Source: Achromobacter pestifer
GTDB lineage: Bacteria; Pseudomonadota; Gammaproteobacteria; Burkholderiales; Burkholderiaceae_B
Length of the DNA stretch: 64,000 bases
Reading direction: 5' to 3'
Assembly (NCBI RefSeq): GCF_902859625.1
Contig: NZ_CADIJX010000006.1
Coordinates: 186,001-250,000 of the forward strand
A program made the position numbers and the translations under genes. Position 1 is the stretch's first letter; the number at the start of each line of letters is the position of its first letter. Positions 16,776 through 26,986 of the stretch are shown here, piece after piece. The notes beneath the pieces were generated by a model, which was given only the letters and a program-made list of their open reading frames with translations, was not told the DNA's origin and searched no databases.

Positions 16776-18728
16776 ATGGTACAGATCACATTGCCCGATG
16801 GTTCGCAGCGCCAATATCCGGGACCGGTAACGGTTGCCGAAGTGGCTCAATCGATCGGTACGGGCCTGGCCAAGGCCGCCTTGGGCGGCCGCGTGACGGT
16901 TGAAGGTTCGGAATCCAAGCTGGTCGACACCAGCTTCCGCATCGAAGGCGATGCGCGCCTGGCAATCGTGACCGCCAAGGACGCTGACGGCCTGGATCTG
17001 ATCCGCCACTCCACGGCTCACTTGTTGGCCTATGCCGTCAAGGAGCTGTTCCCGGACGCCCAGGTCACCATCGGCCCCGTGATCGACAACGGCTTCTACT
17101 ACGACTTCTCGTACAAGCGCCCGTTCACCCCTGAAGACCTGGTCGCCATCGAAAAGAAGATGGCGGAACTGGCCAAGAAGGACGAAGTCGTCACGCGCGA
17201 AGAATGGTCGCGCGACGACGCCGTTGAATTTTTCAAGGGCATTGGCGAAAAGTACAAGGCCGAGATCATCGCTTCGATTCCCTCGAACGAGCCGCTCAGC
17301 CTGTACCGCGAAGGCGACTTCGTCGACCTTTGCCGCGGCCCTCACGTGCCGTCCACGGGCAAGCTGAAGGTCTTCAAGCTGATGAAGGTGGCCGGCGCCT
17401 ATTGGCGCGGCGACAGCAAGAACGAGATGCTCCAGCGCATCTACGGCACCGCCTGGGCGACCAAGGAAGAACAGGAAGCCTACCTGCACATGCTGGAAGA
17501 GGCCGAGCGCCGCGACCACCGCAAGATTGGCCGCGAACTTGACCTGTTCCACTTCCAGGACGAAGCCCCGGGCCTGATTTTCTGGCACCCCAAGGGTTGG
17601 GCCTTGTGGCAGCAGGTCGAGCAATACATGCGCGCCGTCTACAACAACAACGGCTACCAGGAAGTCAAAGCGCCGCAGATTCTTGATCTGTCGTTGTGGA
17701 AGAAGACGGGCCACTGGGACAACTATCGTGAAAACATGTTCACGACGGAGTCCGAGAACCGCGTTTACGGCCTGAAGCCGATGAACTGCCCGGGTCACGT
17801 GCAGATCTTCAATTCTGGCCTGCATTCCTATCGCGAGCTGCCGTTGCGCTACGGTGAATTCGGCCAGTGCCACCGCAATGAACCCTCGGGTTCCTTGCAC
17901 GGCATGATGCGCGTGCGCGGTTTCACGCAGGACGACGGCCACATTTTCTGTACCGAAGAACAGCTTCAAGACGAATGCGCCGACTTCACGGCCTTGTTGC
18001 AGAAGGTCTACCGCGACTTCGGCTTCACCGAAGTGCTGTACAAGGTGGCTACCCGTCCTGAAAAGCGTATCGGCTCGGACGAAGTTTGGGATACGGCCGA
18101 GCAGGCGCTGATGGAAAGCTTGCGCCGCACGGGATGCGAATTCGAGATTTCGCCGGGAGAGGGCGCGTTTTACGGCCCGAAGGTGGAATACACGCTGAAG
18201 GACGCCATCGGCCGTCACTGGCAATGCGGTACGATCCAGGTCGACTTCTCCATGCCCGTGCGCCTGGGCGCCGAGTACGTGGACCAGAACGACCAGCGCC
18301 GCCCGCCGGTCATGCTGCACCGTGCAATCCTCGGTTCGCTTGAGCGTTTTATCGGCATGTTGATCGAAAACCATGCCGGCGCCATGCCTCCTTGGCTGTC
18401 CCCGGTGCAAGCTGTCGTATGCTGCATTTCTGAACCTTCGGCCGATTATGCGGCTGAAATCACACAAAGCCTGAAAAAACAAGGCTTTAGAGTAGAGTCC
18501 GATTTGCGTGGTGAAAAAATCACTCGTAAAATTCGGGAGCACAGCCTGCAAAAGGTGCCGTACATTCTTGTCGTCGGCGACAAGGAGAAGCAAAACGGCA
18601 CCGTAGCCGTACGCGGTCTGGGCGGATTGGACCTTGGCGCCATCGCATACGACGAGTTCGTCGCGCGATTGTCCGAGGATGTGTCCACCCGTCGCGACGT
18701 CAATCAACCTGATAGCAGTGCTGCTTAA
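16776..18728 (+). CDS. thrS: Threonyl-tRNA synthetase
   Basis: The 650-residue class II synthetase charges tRNA-Thr. The order is an N-terminal TGS domain, an editing domain ([16 protein letters not shown], with His-x3-His), the catalytic core ([46 protein letters not shown]) and an anticodon-binding domain. Length is normal. It is the first gene of the thrS-infC unit and is preceded by the Thr attenuator. In E. coli, by contrast, ThrRS regulates its own translation by binding the mRNA. Confidence 0.98.
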   Translation: MVQITLPDGSQRQYPGPVTVAEVAQSIGTGLAKAALGGRVTVEGSESKLVDTSFRIEGDARLAIVTAKDADGLDLIRHSTAHLLAYAVKELFPDAQVTIGPVIDNGFYYDFSYKRPFTPEDLVAIEKKMAELAKKDEVVTREEWSRDDAVEFFKGIGEKYKAEIIASIPSNEPLSLYREGDFVDLCRGPHVPSTGKLKVFKLMKVAGAYWRGDSKNEMLQRIYGTAWATKEEQEAYLHMLEEAERRDHRKIGRELDLFHFQDEAPGLIFWHPKGWALWQQVEQYMRAVYNNNGYQEVKAPQILDLSLWKKTGHWDNYRENMFTTESENRVYGLKPMNCPGHVQIFNSGLHSYRELPLRYGEFGQCHRNEPSGSLHGMMRVRGFTQDDGHIFCTEEQLQDECADFTALLQKVYRDFGFTEVLYKVATRPEKRIGSDEVWDTAEQALMESLRRTGCEFEISPGEGAFYGPKVEYTLKDAIGRHWQCGTIQVDFSMPVRLGAEYVDQNDQRRPPVMLHRAILGSLERFIGMLIENHAGAMPPWLSPVQAVVCCISEPSADYAAEITQSLKKQGFRVESDLRGEKITRKIREHSLQKVPYILVVGDKEKQNGTVAVRGLGGLDLGAIAYDEFVARLSEDVSTRRDVNQPDSSAA

Positions 18729-18748
18729 CATTTCTAGGAGCTTTCAAC

Positions 18749-19300
18749 ATCGCCACTGAAAAAGCCAATCGCATCAACGGTGAAATCCGCGTCCCCGAGG
18801 TGCGCCTGATAGGTCTGGAAGGGGAACAACTGGGCATCGTCAAGATCGCCGATGCGTTCCGTCTTTCCGAGCAAAGCGACGTGGATCTGGTGGAAATCGC
18901 GCCGAACGCCGAGCCGCCGGTCTGCCGTTTGATGGACTACGGTAAGTTCAAGTACCAAGAGCAGAAGCGCCAAGCCGAAGCTCGTTCCAAGCAGAAGGTC
19001 ATCCAGGTCAAGGAAGTCAAATTCCGTCCGGCCACCGACGAGGGCGACTACCAAGTCAAGCTGCGCAACCTGCGCCGCTTCCTCGAAGAGGGCGACAAGG
19101 CCAAGGTGACGCTGCGTTTCCGTGGCCGTGAAATGGCTCACCAGGAACTCGGTATGCGGGTGCTTGAACGTGTGCGCGACGATCTGCTGGAACTTGCCCA
19201 GGTCGAAGCCATGCCGAAGCTCGAAGGCCGTCAGATGGTCATGGTGCTGGCGCCCAAGAAGAAGGTCGTGCCTGTTGGCAAGCCTGAATCCGCGGCCTGA
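18749..19300 (+). CDS. infC: Translation initiation factor IF-3 (ATC start)
   Basis: The 183-residue IF-3 begins at a non-canonical ATC codon ([14 protein letters not shown]). An AGGAG site lies eight bases upstream. The next possible start, GTG at 18800, would cut off the conserved N-terminal NGEIR region. Rare start codons on infC are known and allow IF-3 to limit its own synthesis. The N- and C-terminal IF-3 domains are both complete ([20 protein letters not shown] is the linker start). It follows thrS by 20 bases. rpmI and rplT do not follow, unlike most genomes. Confidence 0.96.
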   Translation: MATEKANRINGEIRVPEVRLIGLEGEQLGIVKIADAFRLSEQSDVDLVEIAPNAEPPVCRLMDYGKFKYQEQKRQAEARSKQKVIQVKEVKFRPATDEGDYQVKLRNLRRFLEEGDKAKVTLRFRGREMAHQELGMRVLERVRDDLLELAQVEAMPKLEGRQMVMVLAPKKKVVPVGKPESAA

Positions 19301-19412
19301 GTTCCAGCCTTAGCCTTCCCTGCAAGGCTGGGCCGCTCCGCTTCCCACCCGCCGTCCATTCTGTGTTCGGCGGGTTCGCTTATTGGGCGGCTCTGCGCTA
19401 CGATGTCATAAA

Positions 19413-19438
19413 GCCGCCTTCCCGCCAGGGAAGGCGGC
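19413..19438. terminator. Strong hairpin just before gshB
   Basis: GCCGCCTTCCC, loop GCCA, GGGAAGGCGGC make an 11-bp perfect stem ending 19 bases before the gshB ATG. There is no U-run. It could end infC transcription with Rho or structure the gshB leader. Confidence 0.5.
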
Positions 19439-19457
19439 GTACGTTCGGGGTGTCGCG

Positions 19458-20429
19458 ATGCATGTTTTGTTCGTTTTGGATCCCTTGCCGCTGCTAAAAG
19501 CGTACAAGGACAGTTCTGTCGCCATGATGCGTGCCTTGGTGGCGCGCGGTCACACGCTTAGCGTGGCCATGCAGGGTGACCTTTACATCGAAGCGGGCGT
19601 CGTCAAAGCCGTCACCACGCCGATCGCGCTGGTGGCCGATGCCGACCTGCACGGCCATGACTGGTGGACGGAATCTCCCGCCCAGGATCTGCCTTTGGCG
19701 GATTTCGGTGCGGTGATCATGCGTAAAGACCCGCCTTTCGACATGGAATACGTGTATTCCACGCATCTGCTCGAATACGCCGAAGCGCAAGGCGCCCGGG
19801 TGTTCAACAGCGGCGCGGCCATTCGCAACCATCCCGAAAAGCTGGCCATCACCGAGATCAGCGAGTTCACCGCGCCCACGCTGGTGACCCGCAACATGGC
19901 TCGTCTGAAAGCGTTTCACGACACCCATCACGATGTGATCGTGAAGCCGCTGGACGGCATGGGCGGCACGGGTGTGTTCCGCTTGCAGCCCAAGGATCCC
20001 AACCTGAACGCCATCCTGGAAACGCTGACCGACAACGGCGCGCGCACCATCATGGCTCAGCGTTATATCCCCGATATCGTGAAGGGCGACAAACGCATCC
20101 TGCTGATTGGCGGCGTGCCGGTGCCGTACTCGCTGGCGCGCATCCCGCTGGCCGGCGAAACGCGCGGCAATCTGGCCGCTGGCGGTCGTGGCGTTGCGCA
20201 GGAGCTATCCGCGCGCGACCGTGAAATCGCCGAAGCCGTGGCGCCCAAGCTGGCCGCGCGCGGCCTGCTGCTGGTCGGCCTGGACGTTATTGGCGATTTC
20301 GTCACTGAAGTGAATGTCACCAGCCCCACCTGTTTCGTAGAGATCGCCGAGCAGACCGGTTTTGATGTCGCGGGCATGTTCGTCCAGGCGCTTGAAAGCG
20401 CCGTGGCGACCACTGCCGCCGCGGCCTGA
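19458..20429 (+). CDS. gshB: Glutathione synthetase
   Basis: The 323-residue ATP-grasp enzyme joins gamma-glutamylcysteine to glycine. It starts at MHVLFVLDPLPLLKAYKDS, the normal GshB beginning. MRKDPPFDMEYVYSTHLLE, VKPLDGMGGTGVFRL and FVTEVNVTSPTCFVEI are family-diagnostic, covering substrate and ATP binding. In related bacteria gshA usually lies immediately upstream; no gshA is present here. It is followed 18 bases later by the IIA gene. Confidence 0.96.
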   Translation: MHVLFVLDPLPLLKAYKDSSVAMMRALVARGHTLSVAMQGDLYIEAGVVKAVTTPIALVADADLHGHDWWTESPAQDLPLADFGAVIMRKDPPFDMEYVYSTHLLEYAEAQGARVFNSGAAIRNHPEKLAITEISEFTAPTLVTRNMARLKAFHDTHHDVIVKPLDGMGGTGVFRLQPKDPNLNAILETLTDNGARTIMAQRYIPDIVKGDKRILLIGGVPVPYSLARIPLAGETRGNLAAGGRGVAQELSARDREIAEAVAPKLAARGLLLVGLDVIGDFVTEVNVTSPTCFVEIAEQTGFDVAGMFVQALESAVATTAAAA

Positions 20430-20447
20430 CCCACCAGGATTCCTGTC

Positions 20448-20849
20448 ATGACCACGGGTATTGTCATCGTCGTGCACGCGCCTTTGGGCGCGGCGATGCG
20501 GGAGTGCGCCAGCCACGTCATGGGCAACCTTGACGGCATGCTGACCATTCACGATATCCAGCCCGAAGACCTGCCGGATGATCTGGCGCCGGATGTCTTG
20601 AAGGACATCCTTGAGCAGGATCACGGCGCGGGGGTGTTGGTGCTGACGGACCTGATCGGCGCCACGCCCGCCAATATCTCCAAGCGGGCCGTGGCCGATG
20701 CCCAGGCGCAGGGCATTCAGTGCTGCGTGCTGGCGGGCTTGAACACCCCGATGCTGCTGCGGGCACTGACTTATCGCAACTTGCCCTTGGCCGAAACCCG
20801 CGAGAAGGCCTTGGCCGGCGGGGTGCAGGGCGTGTTGCGTGTAGACTGA
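20448..20849 (+). CDS. PTS IIA component, mannose family
   Basis: The 133-residue EIIA-Man-type protein has phospho-acceptor His10 in VVHAPLG and the family motif LTDLIGATPANI. No sugar-specific IIB, IIC or IID gene is nearby, so this is likely a regulatory PTS in which phosphate goes from ptsI through HPr to this protein. It lies between gshB and ptsH, the standard betaproteobacterial arrangement. Confidence 0.92.
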   Translation: MTTGIVIVVHAPLGAAMRECASHVMGNLDGMLTIHDIQPEDLPDDLAPDVLKDILEQDHGAGVLVLTDLIGATPANISKRAVADAQAQGIQCCVLAGLNTPMLLRALTYRNLPLAETREKALAGGVQGVLRVD

Positions 20850-20965
20850 CGGGCAGGAATTTGTCCTATTATGTCGGCTGATAATTCAAGCCGAAGAGCA
20901 GTTGGCGGTTTGGCGTTTTGCTGTGATCAACACTGCGGCGTTAATCCGCGGTCATAATATTTCCT

Positions 20966-21235
20966 ATGCCTACTACAGACATCGTCATCAGCAATAAACT
21001 GGGTTTGCATGCGCGGGCAGCCGCCAAGCTGACACAACTTGCCAGCAAGTTCTCAAGCGAGATCTTCATCTCGCGTGGCGCGCAGCGCGTGAATGCCAAG
21101 AGCATCATGGGTGTCATGATGCTGGCGGCGGGGCTGGGCGTGACGGTCAAGCTGGAGGCTTCTGGCGGCGACGCCGAGCAAGCCCTTTCCGAAATCGAAA
21201 CTCTGTTCGACAGCAAATTCGGTGAGCAGGAATAG
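20966..21235 (+). CDS. ptsH: Phosphocarrier protein HPr
   Basis: The 89-residue HPr has active-site His15 in LGLHARAAAKL and Ser46 in NAKSIMGVMML, the regulatory serine used by HPr kinase. Both sites are intact, so histidine phosphorylation and kinase control are possible. A 116-base gap separates it from the IIA gene, and its end overlaps the ptsI start by 14 bases. Confidence 0.96.
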   Translation: MPTTDIVISNKLGLHARAAAKLTQLASKFSSEIFISRGAQRVNAKSIMGVMMLAAGLGVTVKLEASGGDAEQALSEIETLFDSKFGEQE

Positions 21236-23048
21236 AACCACCTCAGAATCAGCCGGCCTGAGCGCTGCCCGGGCCGGCTCGTCCACGACCCTGAATCACG
21301 CTCACGACGGAGCTGGCGCTGCCAGCCCCGTCGTTTGCCTTTACGGCAAGGGCGTTGCCAAGGGATATGCCATTGGCCGAGCGGTCGTCATGGGCGCCGC
21401 CGCGCTGGAAGTCGCGCATTACCGGATATCGCCGGAAGACATCCCCGCGGAAAGCACCCGTCTGACCGACGCCCTGGCGTCGGCGCAGTACGAGCTTCGG
21501 CAACTGGCGGACACCTTGCCAGCCGATGCGCCGCGCGAGCTTGGCGCCATGCTCAATGTGCACAGCCTGCTGTTGGGCGACCCGTTGCTGGCGGAGCAGA
21601 CGCTCGCGTTGATCGCTGAACGCCACTACAACGCCGAATGGGCGTTGACGACGCAAGGCCAGATCCTGGGTCAGCAGTTCGACGCCATGGAGGACGAATA
21701 CCTGCGCGAACGCGGTGCGGACGTCCGTCAGGTCATCGAGCGCGTGCTGCATGTGCTGGCAGGCACATCAGCCATCCTGCCGGATATGTCTCACATGGGC
21801 GGGGATGATGCGCTGGTGGTGGTGGCGCATGACATCTCGCCAGCGGACATGCTGCGCTTGCGCGGTGGGCGCTTTGCCGCCTTCGTGACCGATCTGGGCG
21901 GCCCGACCTCTCACACGGCCATCGTGGCTCGCAGCATGGGCGTGCCTGCCGTGGTTGCCATGGGCAACGTGCGCGAGCTGGTCCGTGACGGCGACATGCT
22001 GATCATCGATGGCGCGGCCGGCGCCGTGGTGGTCAACCCGTCCGACCGCATCCTTCAGGAATATCGTCGACGCCAGGCCGCCTATGCGGACGAACGCGCC
22101 GAACTGGGGCTGTTGCGCGACGAGCCCTCGGTGACGCTGGACGGCATCGATATCGTCCTGCACGCGAACATCGAATTACCCGAAGAGGCCGCCCTGGCGC
22201 TGGCCTCCGGCGCGGACGGCATTGGCCTGTTCCGCAGCGAATTCCTGTTCATGGGCCGTCCCGACCTGCCCGGCGAAGAAGAGCAATACGAAGCCTATTC
22301 CTCGGTCGTGAAAGTCATGGCTGGCCGGCCTGTCACCATCCGCACGCTGGATATCGGTTCGGACAAGACACTGGACGGCGAGGCTACCGTGGCCACCAAC
22401 CCCGCGTTGGGGCAACGTGCGATCCGCTACTGCCTGGCGCGTCCCGAAATGTTCGCGACGCAGTTGCGGGCCATTCTGCGGGCCTCGGCCCACGGGCCGG
22501 TGCGCCTGCTGATTCCCATGATCGCCCACATGCATGAAGTGGTGGCGACCAAGGCGGCCATCGAGTCGGCTCGTCGCGAGCTGGATGCGCGCGGGCAGGC
22601 GTATGCACCGCAAATGGAAGTGGGCGCCATGGTGGAAGTGCCCGCCATCGCGATCGCGATCGAGCCCTTCGTCCAGGCACTGGATTTCCTGTCCATCGGT
22701 ACCAACGACCTGATCCAATACACCCTGGCGATCGATCGCGGCGACCACGATGTGGCGACGCTCTACGACCCCTTGCATCCCGCCGTGCTGCGCCTGGTGG
22801 CCAACACCATCAACGCCGGCGAACGGGCAGGCAAGCCGGTTGCCGTCTGCGGTGAAATGGCGGGCGATTCACGCATGACCCGGCTGCTGCTGGGCCTGGG
22901 CCTGACCGAATTTTCCATGCACCCTCAGCAGTTGCTGGATGTGAAGCGGGAAGTACGCCGGGCGCATTCCAATGCGTTGCGAATCAAGGTGGCCACCGCG
23001 CTGAACCGCGCATTGCCCGTCGACCTGGACGCACTGGACCCGGCTTGA
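21222..23048 (+). CDS. ptsI: PTS enzyme I
   Basis: The protein has up to 608 residues. It transfers phosphate from PEP to HPr. The active-site His is at about 231 in GGPTSHTAIVARSMGVPAV. PEP-binding motifs include GIGLFRSEFLFMG and DFLSIGTNDLIQYTLAIDR. The family usually has about 575 residues; the first 35 here are Ser/Ala/His-rich before VVCLYGKGVAKGYAIG. No other start codon is visible, so GTG at 21222 overlapping ptsH is the best choice, though its ribosome site is weak. Confidence 0.93.
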   Translation: MSRNRTTSESAGLSAARAGSSTTLNHAHDGAGAASPVVCLYGKGVAKGYAIGRAVVMGAAALEVAHYRISPEDIPAESTRLTDALASAQYELRQLADTLPADAPRELGAMLNVHSLLLGDPLLAEQTLALIAERHYNAEWALTTQGQILGQQFDAMEDEYLRERGADVRQVIERVLHVLAGTSAILPDMSHMGGDDALVVVAHDISPADMLRLRGGRFAAFVTDLGGPTSHTAIVARSMGVPAVVAMGNVRELVRDGDMLIIDGAAGAVVVNPSDRILQEYRRRQAAYADERAELGLLRDEPSVTLDGIDIVLHANIELPEEAALALASGADGIGLFRSEFLFMGRPDLPGEEEQYEAYSSVVKVMAGRPVTIRTLDIGSDKTLDGEATVATNPALGQRAIRYCLARPEMFATQLRAILRASAHGPVRLLIPMIAHMHEVVATKAAIESARRELDARGQAYAPQMEVGAMVEVPAIAIAIEPFVQALDFLSIGTNDLIQYTLAIDRGDHDVATLYDPLHPAVLRLVANTINAGERAGKPVAVCGEMAGDSRMTRLLLGLGLTEFSMHPQQLLDVKREVRRAHSNALRIKVATALNRALPVDLDALDPA

Positions 23049-23091
23049 TCCGGCCTTTTCTGGCATCGAGATCCGGCCAGGCCGCATGAAA

Positions 23092-23117
23092 AACGCCCCT
23101 GTCGGGGCGTTTTTTTT
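23092..23117 (+). terminator. Rho-independent terminator of ptsI
   Basis: AACGCCCC, loop TGTC, GGGGCGTT and an eight-base T-run lie 43 bases after the ptsI stop. It has the complete form of an intrinsic terminator. Confidence 0.92.
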
Positions 23118-23145
23118 AAAGACGCAAATAGCCCGCGGCACAATG

Positions 23146-23183
23146 GAAAACGGCGCCAGGATGAGACTCCTGGCGCCGTTTTC
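23146..23183. terminator. Bidirectional terminator between ptsI and amtB
   Basis: GAAAACGGCGCCAGGA, loop TGAGAC, TCCTGGCGCCGTTTTC is a 16-bp perfect inverted repeat with A- and T-flanks on both sides. It ends the leftward amtB transcript and can back up the ptsI terminator. Confidence 0.9.
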
Positions 23184-23226
23184 GTTCCTGCCCGTTGCGT
23201 TGATGCATTGGGCAGGGAACCCGCTT

Positions 23227-24465
23227 TTAGCTGTGATAAGCCGATTCGCCGTGGCTCGTGACGTCCAGGCCTTCGCGCTCCTGGTCTTCCGGCACACGCA
23301 TGCCGCACAGGGCATTGGCGATCTTGTAGGCAATCCACGCCACCACGCCGGACCAGACGATGGTCAGCAGCACGCCTTCCAGCTGGACCCACAATTGGTG
23401 GGCGATCATGCCAGGTTCAGCCAAGCCGGGACCACCCAGGATTTGTGCGTTGAAGACACCGGTCAGCAGGGCGCCGACGATGCCGCCCACGCCGTGCACG
23501 CCGAATACATCCAACGCATCATCGGCACGCAGCAGGCGCTTCAGGCCATTCACACCCCAGACGCAGACGATACCGGCGATCACGCCGATGACCAATGCGC
23601 CCACCGGGCCAACCAGTCCGGCGGCGGGGGTGATGCCCACCAGGCCGGCGATCGCACCCGACGCAGCGCCCAACATCGAGGGCTTGCCCTTGACGGCCCA
23701 TTCCGTGAACAACCAGGCCAGAACGGCGCCCGCGGTGGCGATCATCGTGTTGAAGAAGGCCAGGGTGGCGTTCTCGTTGGCGGCCAGAGCCGAACCGGCG
23801 TTGAAACCGAACCAGCCCACCCACAGCAGGGCGGCGCCCACGAAGGTCATCGGCAGGTTATGCGGTTGCATCGCTTCGCGGCCGTAGCCCACGCGCTTGC
23901 CGACCACATAGGCGCCCACCAGGCCGGCCACGCCGGCGTTGATGTGCACGACGGTGCCGCCAGCAAAGTCCAGCGCGCCCTTGGCGTTCAGCAGGCCCGG
24001 CGCCGTTTCGGACGCGAACCACACCATGTGGGCAATCGGCACATAGGCGAACGTGAACCAGATCACCGTGAACACCAGCACTGCCGAGAAGCGGGCGCGT
24101 TCGGCGAAGCTGCCAACGATCAGCGCGCAGGTGATGCCGGCAAACGTGGCTTGGAACGACGCGAACAGCAGCTCGGTCAGCGTGTTCGACATGGCGAACT
24201 TGCCGTCAGCCGGTGTGAACATGCCGGAGAAGAAGGCGCGCGACAGGCCGCCGAAGAAGGCATTGCCCTCAGTGAAGGCAAGGGAGTAGCCGTAGATGAA
24301 CCAGAGAACCAGGCCCAGCACGAACGTGCACAGTACTTGCAGCAACACAGAGAGCACGTTCTTGCTGCGTACCAGGCCGCCATAGAACATCGCCAGACCG
24401 GGTACGGCCATCATCAATACAAGCAGGGTAGAGACGAGCAACCAGGAGATATCTGCTTTATCCAT
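23227..24465 (-). CDS. amtB: Ammonium transporter
   Basis: The 412-residue membrane channel has about 11 membrane segments. The family motif FYGGLVRSKNVLSVLLQ lies near residue 28-45, and the two pore histidines are in HINAGVAGLVGAYVVG and FGVHGVGGIVGALLTG. It conducts ammonium and is blocked by deuridylylated GlnK. glnK lies 32 bases upstream in the same operon, driven by the sigma-54 promoter at 24877-24892. Confidence 0.97.
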   Translation of the reverse strand: MDKADISWLLVSTLLVLMMAVPGLAMFYGGLVRSKNVLSVLLQVLCTFVLGLVLWFIYGYSLAFTEGNAFFGGLSRAFFSGMFTPADGKFAMSNTLTELLFASFQATFAGITCALIVGSFAERARFSAVLVFTVIWFTFAYVPIAHMVWFASETAPGLLNAKGALDFAGGTVVHINAGVAGLVGAYVVGKRVGYGREAMQPHNLPMTFVGAALLWVGWFGFNAGSALAANENATLAFFNTMIATAGAVLAWLFTEWAVKGKPSMLGAASGAIAGLVGITPAAGLVGPVGALVIGVIAGIVCVWGVNGLKRLLRADDALDVFGVHGVGGIVGALLTGVFNAQILGGPGLAEPGMIAHQLWVQLEGVLLTIVWSGVVAWIAYKIANALCGMRVPEDQEREGLDVTSHGESAYHS

Positions 24466-24497
24466 TTTTAGGCTCCAATGAGTCTTTCTTTATTTAT

Positions 24498-25386
<889 letters not shown>

Positions 25387-25800
25387 ATGAAGATTCAACA
25401 CAAGATAATCGGCATCCTGGCGCTGGCTGCGTCGGTGGGTGTGCTGGCTGGCTGCAACAAGAGCGATGAAAAGCCGGTGCCGCCGGCCGCTTCCACGGCG
25501 CCTGCGACACCGCCCGCCACGACACCCGCTCCCACGACGCCCGCACCCTCGGCGACCACGCCGCCGGCCACGGGTTCGACCGCATCCGTTCCGGCGGAAT
25601 GCGAGGCGTATCTGGCCAAGGTCAGCGCTTGCATGGATAAATTGGGCAGCAGCAATCCGGCGGCGGCCAGCATCAAGCAACAGCTTGATTCGGCCAAGTC
25701 GCAGTGGGCGGCCATTCCGGATAAGACGCAATTGGCTGCGCAGTGCAAGCAGTCGTCGGACCTGTTCGCGCAATCCGCAACCCAAATGGGCTGCCCGTAA
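25387..25800 (+). CDS. Pro/Thr-rich lipoprotein (DUF5339-like)
   Basis: This 137-residue protein has a lipoprotein signal: a hydrophobic stretch followed by lipobox LAGC with the modified Cys at about residue 22. A linker of about 40 residues made of Pro, Ala and Thr follows. The small C-terminal domain has four Cys (AECEAYLAKVSACMDKL ... QCKQSSDLF ... MGCP) that could form disulfides. It is likely anchored in the outer membrane with the C-terminal domain extended by the linker. Function unknown. A GAGGAAG site precedes the ATG. Confidence 0.87.
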   Translation: MKIQHKIIGILALAASVGVLAGCNKSDEKPVPPAASTAPATPPATTPAPTTPAPSATTPPATGSTASVPAECEAYLAKVSACMDKLGSSNPAAASIKQQLDSAKSQWAAIPDKTQLAAQCKQSSDLFAQSATQMGCP

Positions 25801-25957
25801 CGATGTTGGTAGGGGGCTGCCGCCATGGCAGCCCGGTTTTCTCCTGTGCTTTGATGGGCGGTCACCGCATGCGGCCCGCCCTTTTTTTGCCTGTTCGTCC
25901 TGCATCGCAGGGGCCGAAGCACTACACTTGAGGCATCAAGAACACCGAGAGGCCGCT

Positions 25958-26209
25958 ATGAACAATCGCACCCAGTGGATGGAAGACATCCAGAAGAATA
26001 TTTCCGACCTGATCGCCCGCAGCCCGGCCGCGGACGTTGAAAAGAACGTGCGCGCGATGATGGCTCAGGCCTTCACCAAGATGGATCTGGTCACCCGCGA
26101 AGAATTCGACGTGCAGACGGACTTGCTGGCGCGTACCCGCGCCCGCGTGGATCAATTGGCGGCCCAGGTGCAGCAGCTGGAAGAGCGGTTGTCTGCCCTG
26201 GACAAGTAG
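25958..26209 (+). CDS. ubiK: Ubiquinone biosynthesis accessory factor (BMFP family)
   Basis: The 83-residue protein starts at MNNRTQWMEDIQKNIS. Its first half (MAQAFTKMDLVTREEFDVQ) is diagnostic for the YqiC/BMFP family, and its second half forms a coiled coil (LDQ-type heptads ending in LEERLSALDK). UbiK helps the UbiJ-associated ubiquinone synthesis complex. Next to glnK and comM is a common location in betaproteobacteria. Confidence 0.92.
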   Translation: MNNRTQWMEDIQKNISDLIARSPAADVEKNVRAMMAQAFTKMDLVTREEFDVQTDLLARTRARVDQLAAQVQQLEERLSALDK

Positions 26210-26236
26210 GAGCGCGCAGCACGGCGCTGACATCAC

Positions 26237-26262
26237 AACGACCGCCTGGAGCGGTCGTTTTC
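26237..26262 (+). terminator. Terminator of ubiK
   Basis: AACGACCGC, loop CTGGA, GCGGTCGTT and a short T-run lie 28 bases after the ubiK stop. Confidence 0.8.
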
Positions 26263-26291
26263 CATTGGGTGCTGCCTTCTGGGGGTATCGC

Positions 26292-26900
26292 ATGCAGCGG
26301 GTGTTGTGGACGGGGGCGTGCTTGCTGGCCGGATTTCTGGCGTGGTTTGCGATCGTGGCTGGCAGCCGTATCGGCCATTACGCGGATGGCGATGAGACCG
26401 TCCGGGTCACGATTGATCATCCGGGCGGTGGCAGCACAACGTTTGCCGTGCCACCGGAGATGCGCAAGTGGTCGGGCACACAGGCGTTCGTGTTGGATAT
26501 ACCGCTTGATGGGCCGGGTACCCGAGCATCGGCGCGGCACAGCGCTTATGCGGTTGTCCGATCACTACCCGTAAACGGGCATTCCTATGCAGCCCAGCTT
26601 CTTGCGGGAAAATTGAGCAACACCACCGAGGTCGGTCAGGTGAACGGGGTTCGGTTTTTTGAGCGCAACGTGGCGGGAATGGGGGAGACATTCTTGTTGT
26701 ACGTGTTTGCAGATCGGGGCGGCAATCCGGTCTTGGTCGAGAATTGGGGCAACATCAGTTACGCCTACAGCATCTATCACGACGTGCCAGGCCGATTCAT
26801 CGTGAAGGTGGGTTATCCCAAGGCGCTGGGAGACGATTTCGCTGCGATGGATGAAAAGGTGATGCGCATCATCGAGGCAATGATCGTCAGCACACCTTGA
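26292..26900 (+). CDS. Unknown protein with N-terminal membrane anchor
   Basis: The 202-residue protein starts at MQRVLWTGACLLAGFLAW. One hydrophobic segment at about 4-22 is a signal anchor or uncleaved signal peptide. The rest is soluble and would lie in the periplasm. The motif VRFFERNVAGMGETFLLYVFADRGGNP and the ending DEKVMRIIEAMIVSTP suggest a compact domain, but no family is recognised. It stands alone between a terminator and comM. Confidence 0.7.
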   Translation: MQRVLWTGACLLAGFLAWFAIVAGSRIGHYADGDETVRVTIDHPGGGSTTFAVPPEMRKWSGTQAFVLDIPLDGPGTRASARHSAYAVVRSLPVNGHSYAAQLLAGKLSNTTEVGQVNGVRFFERNVAGMGETFLLYVFADRGGNPVLVENWGNISYAYSIYHDVPGRFIVKVGYPKALGDDFAAMDEKVMRIIEAMIVSTP

Positions 26901-26986
26901 GCGCGAGCTGTTTTTGTCACGGCTGCGTGTTTGGGGCAGGCTGCAATTGCCGATACTGACGGCCTTGTTCCCTTCGGGAGAGCGTC

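Noticed and set aside
16656-18731. Long minus-strand open frame (691 codons) over thrS
   Set aside because: Shadow of thrS codon usage with no motif. The same holds for the long antisense frames over pheT (30549-32840), the family-5 binding protein (7139-8758) and the ATM1 exporter (60506-62332).
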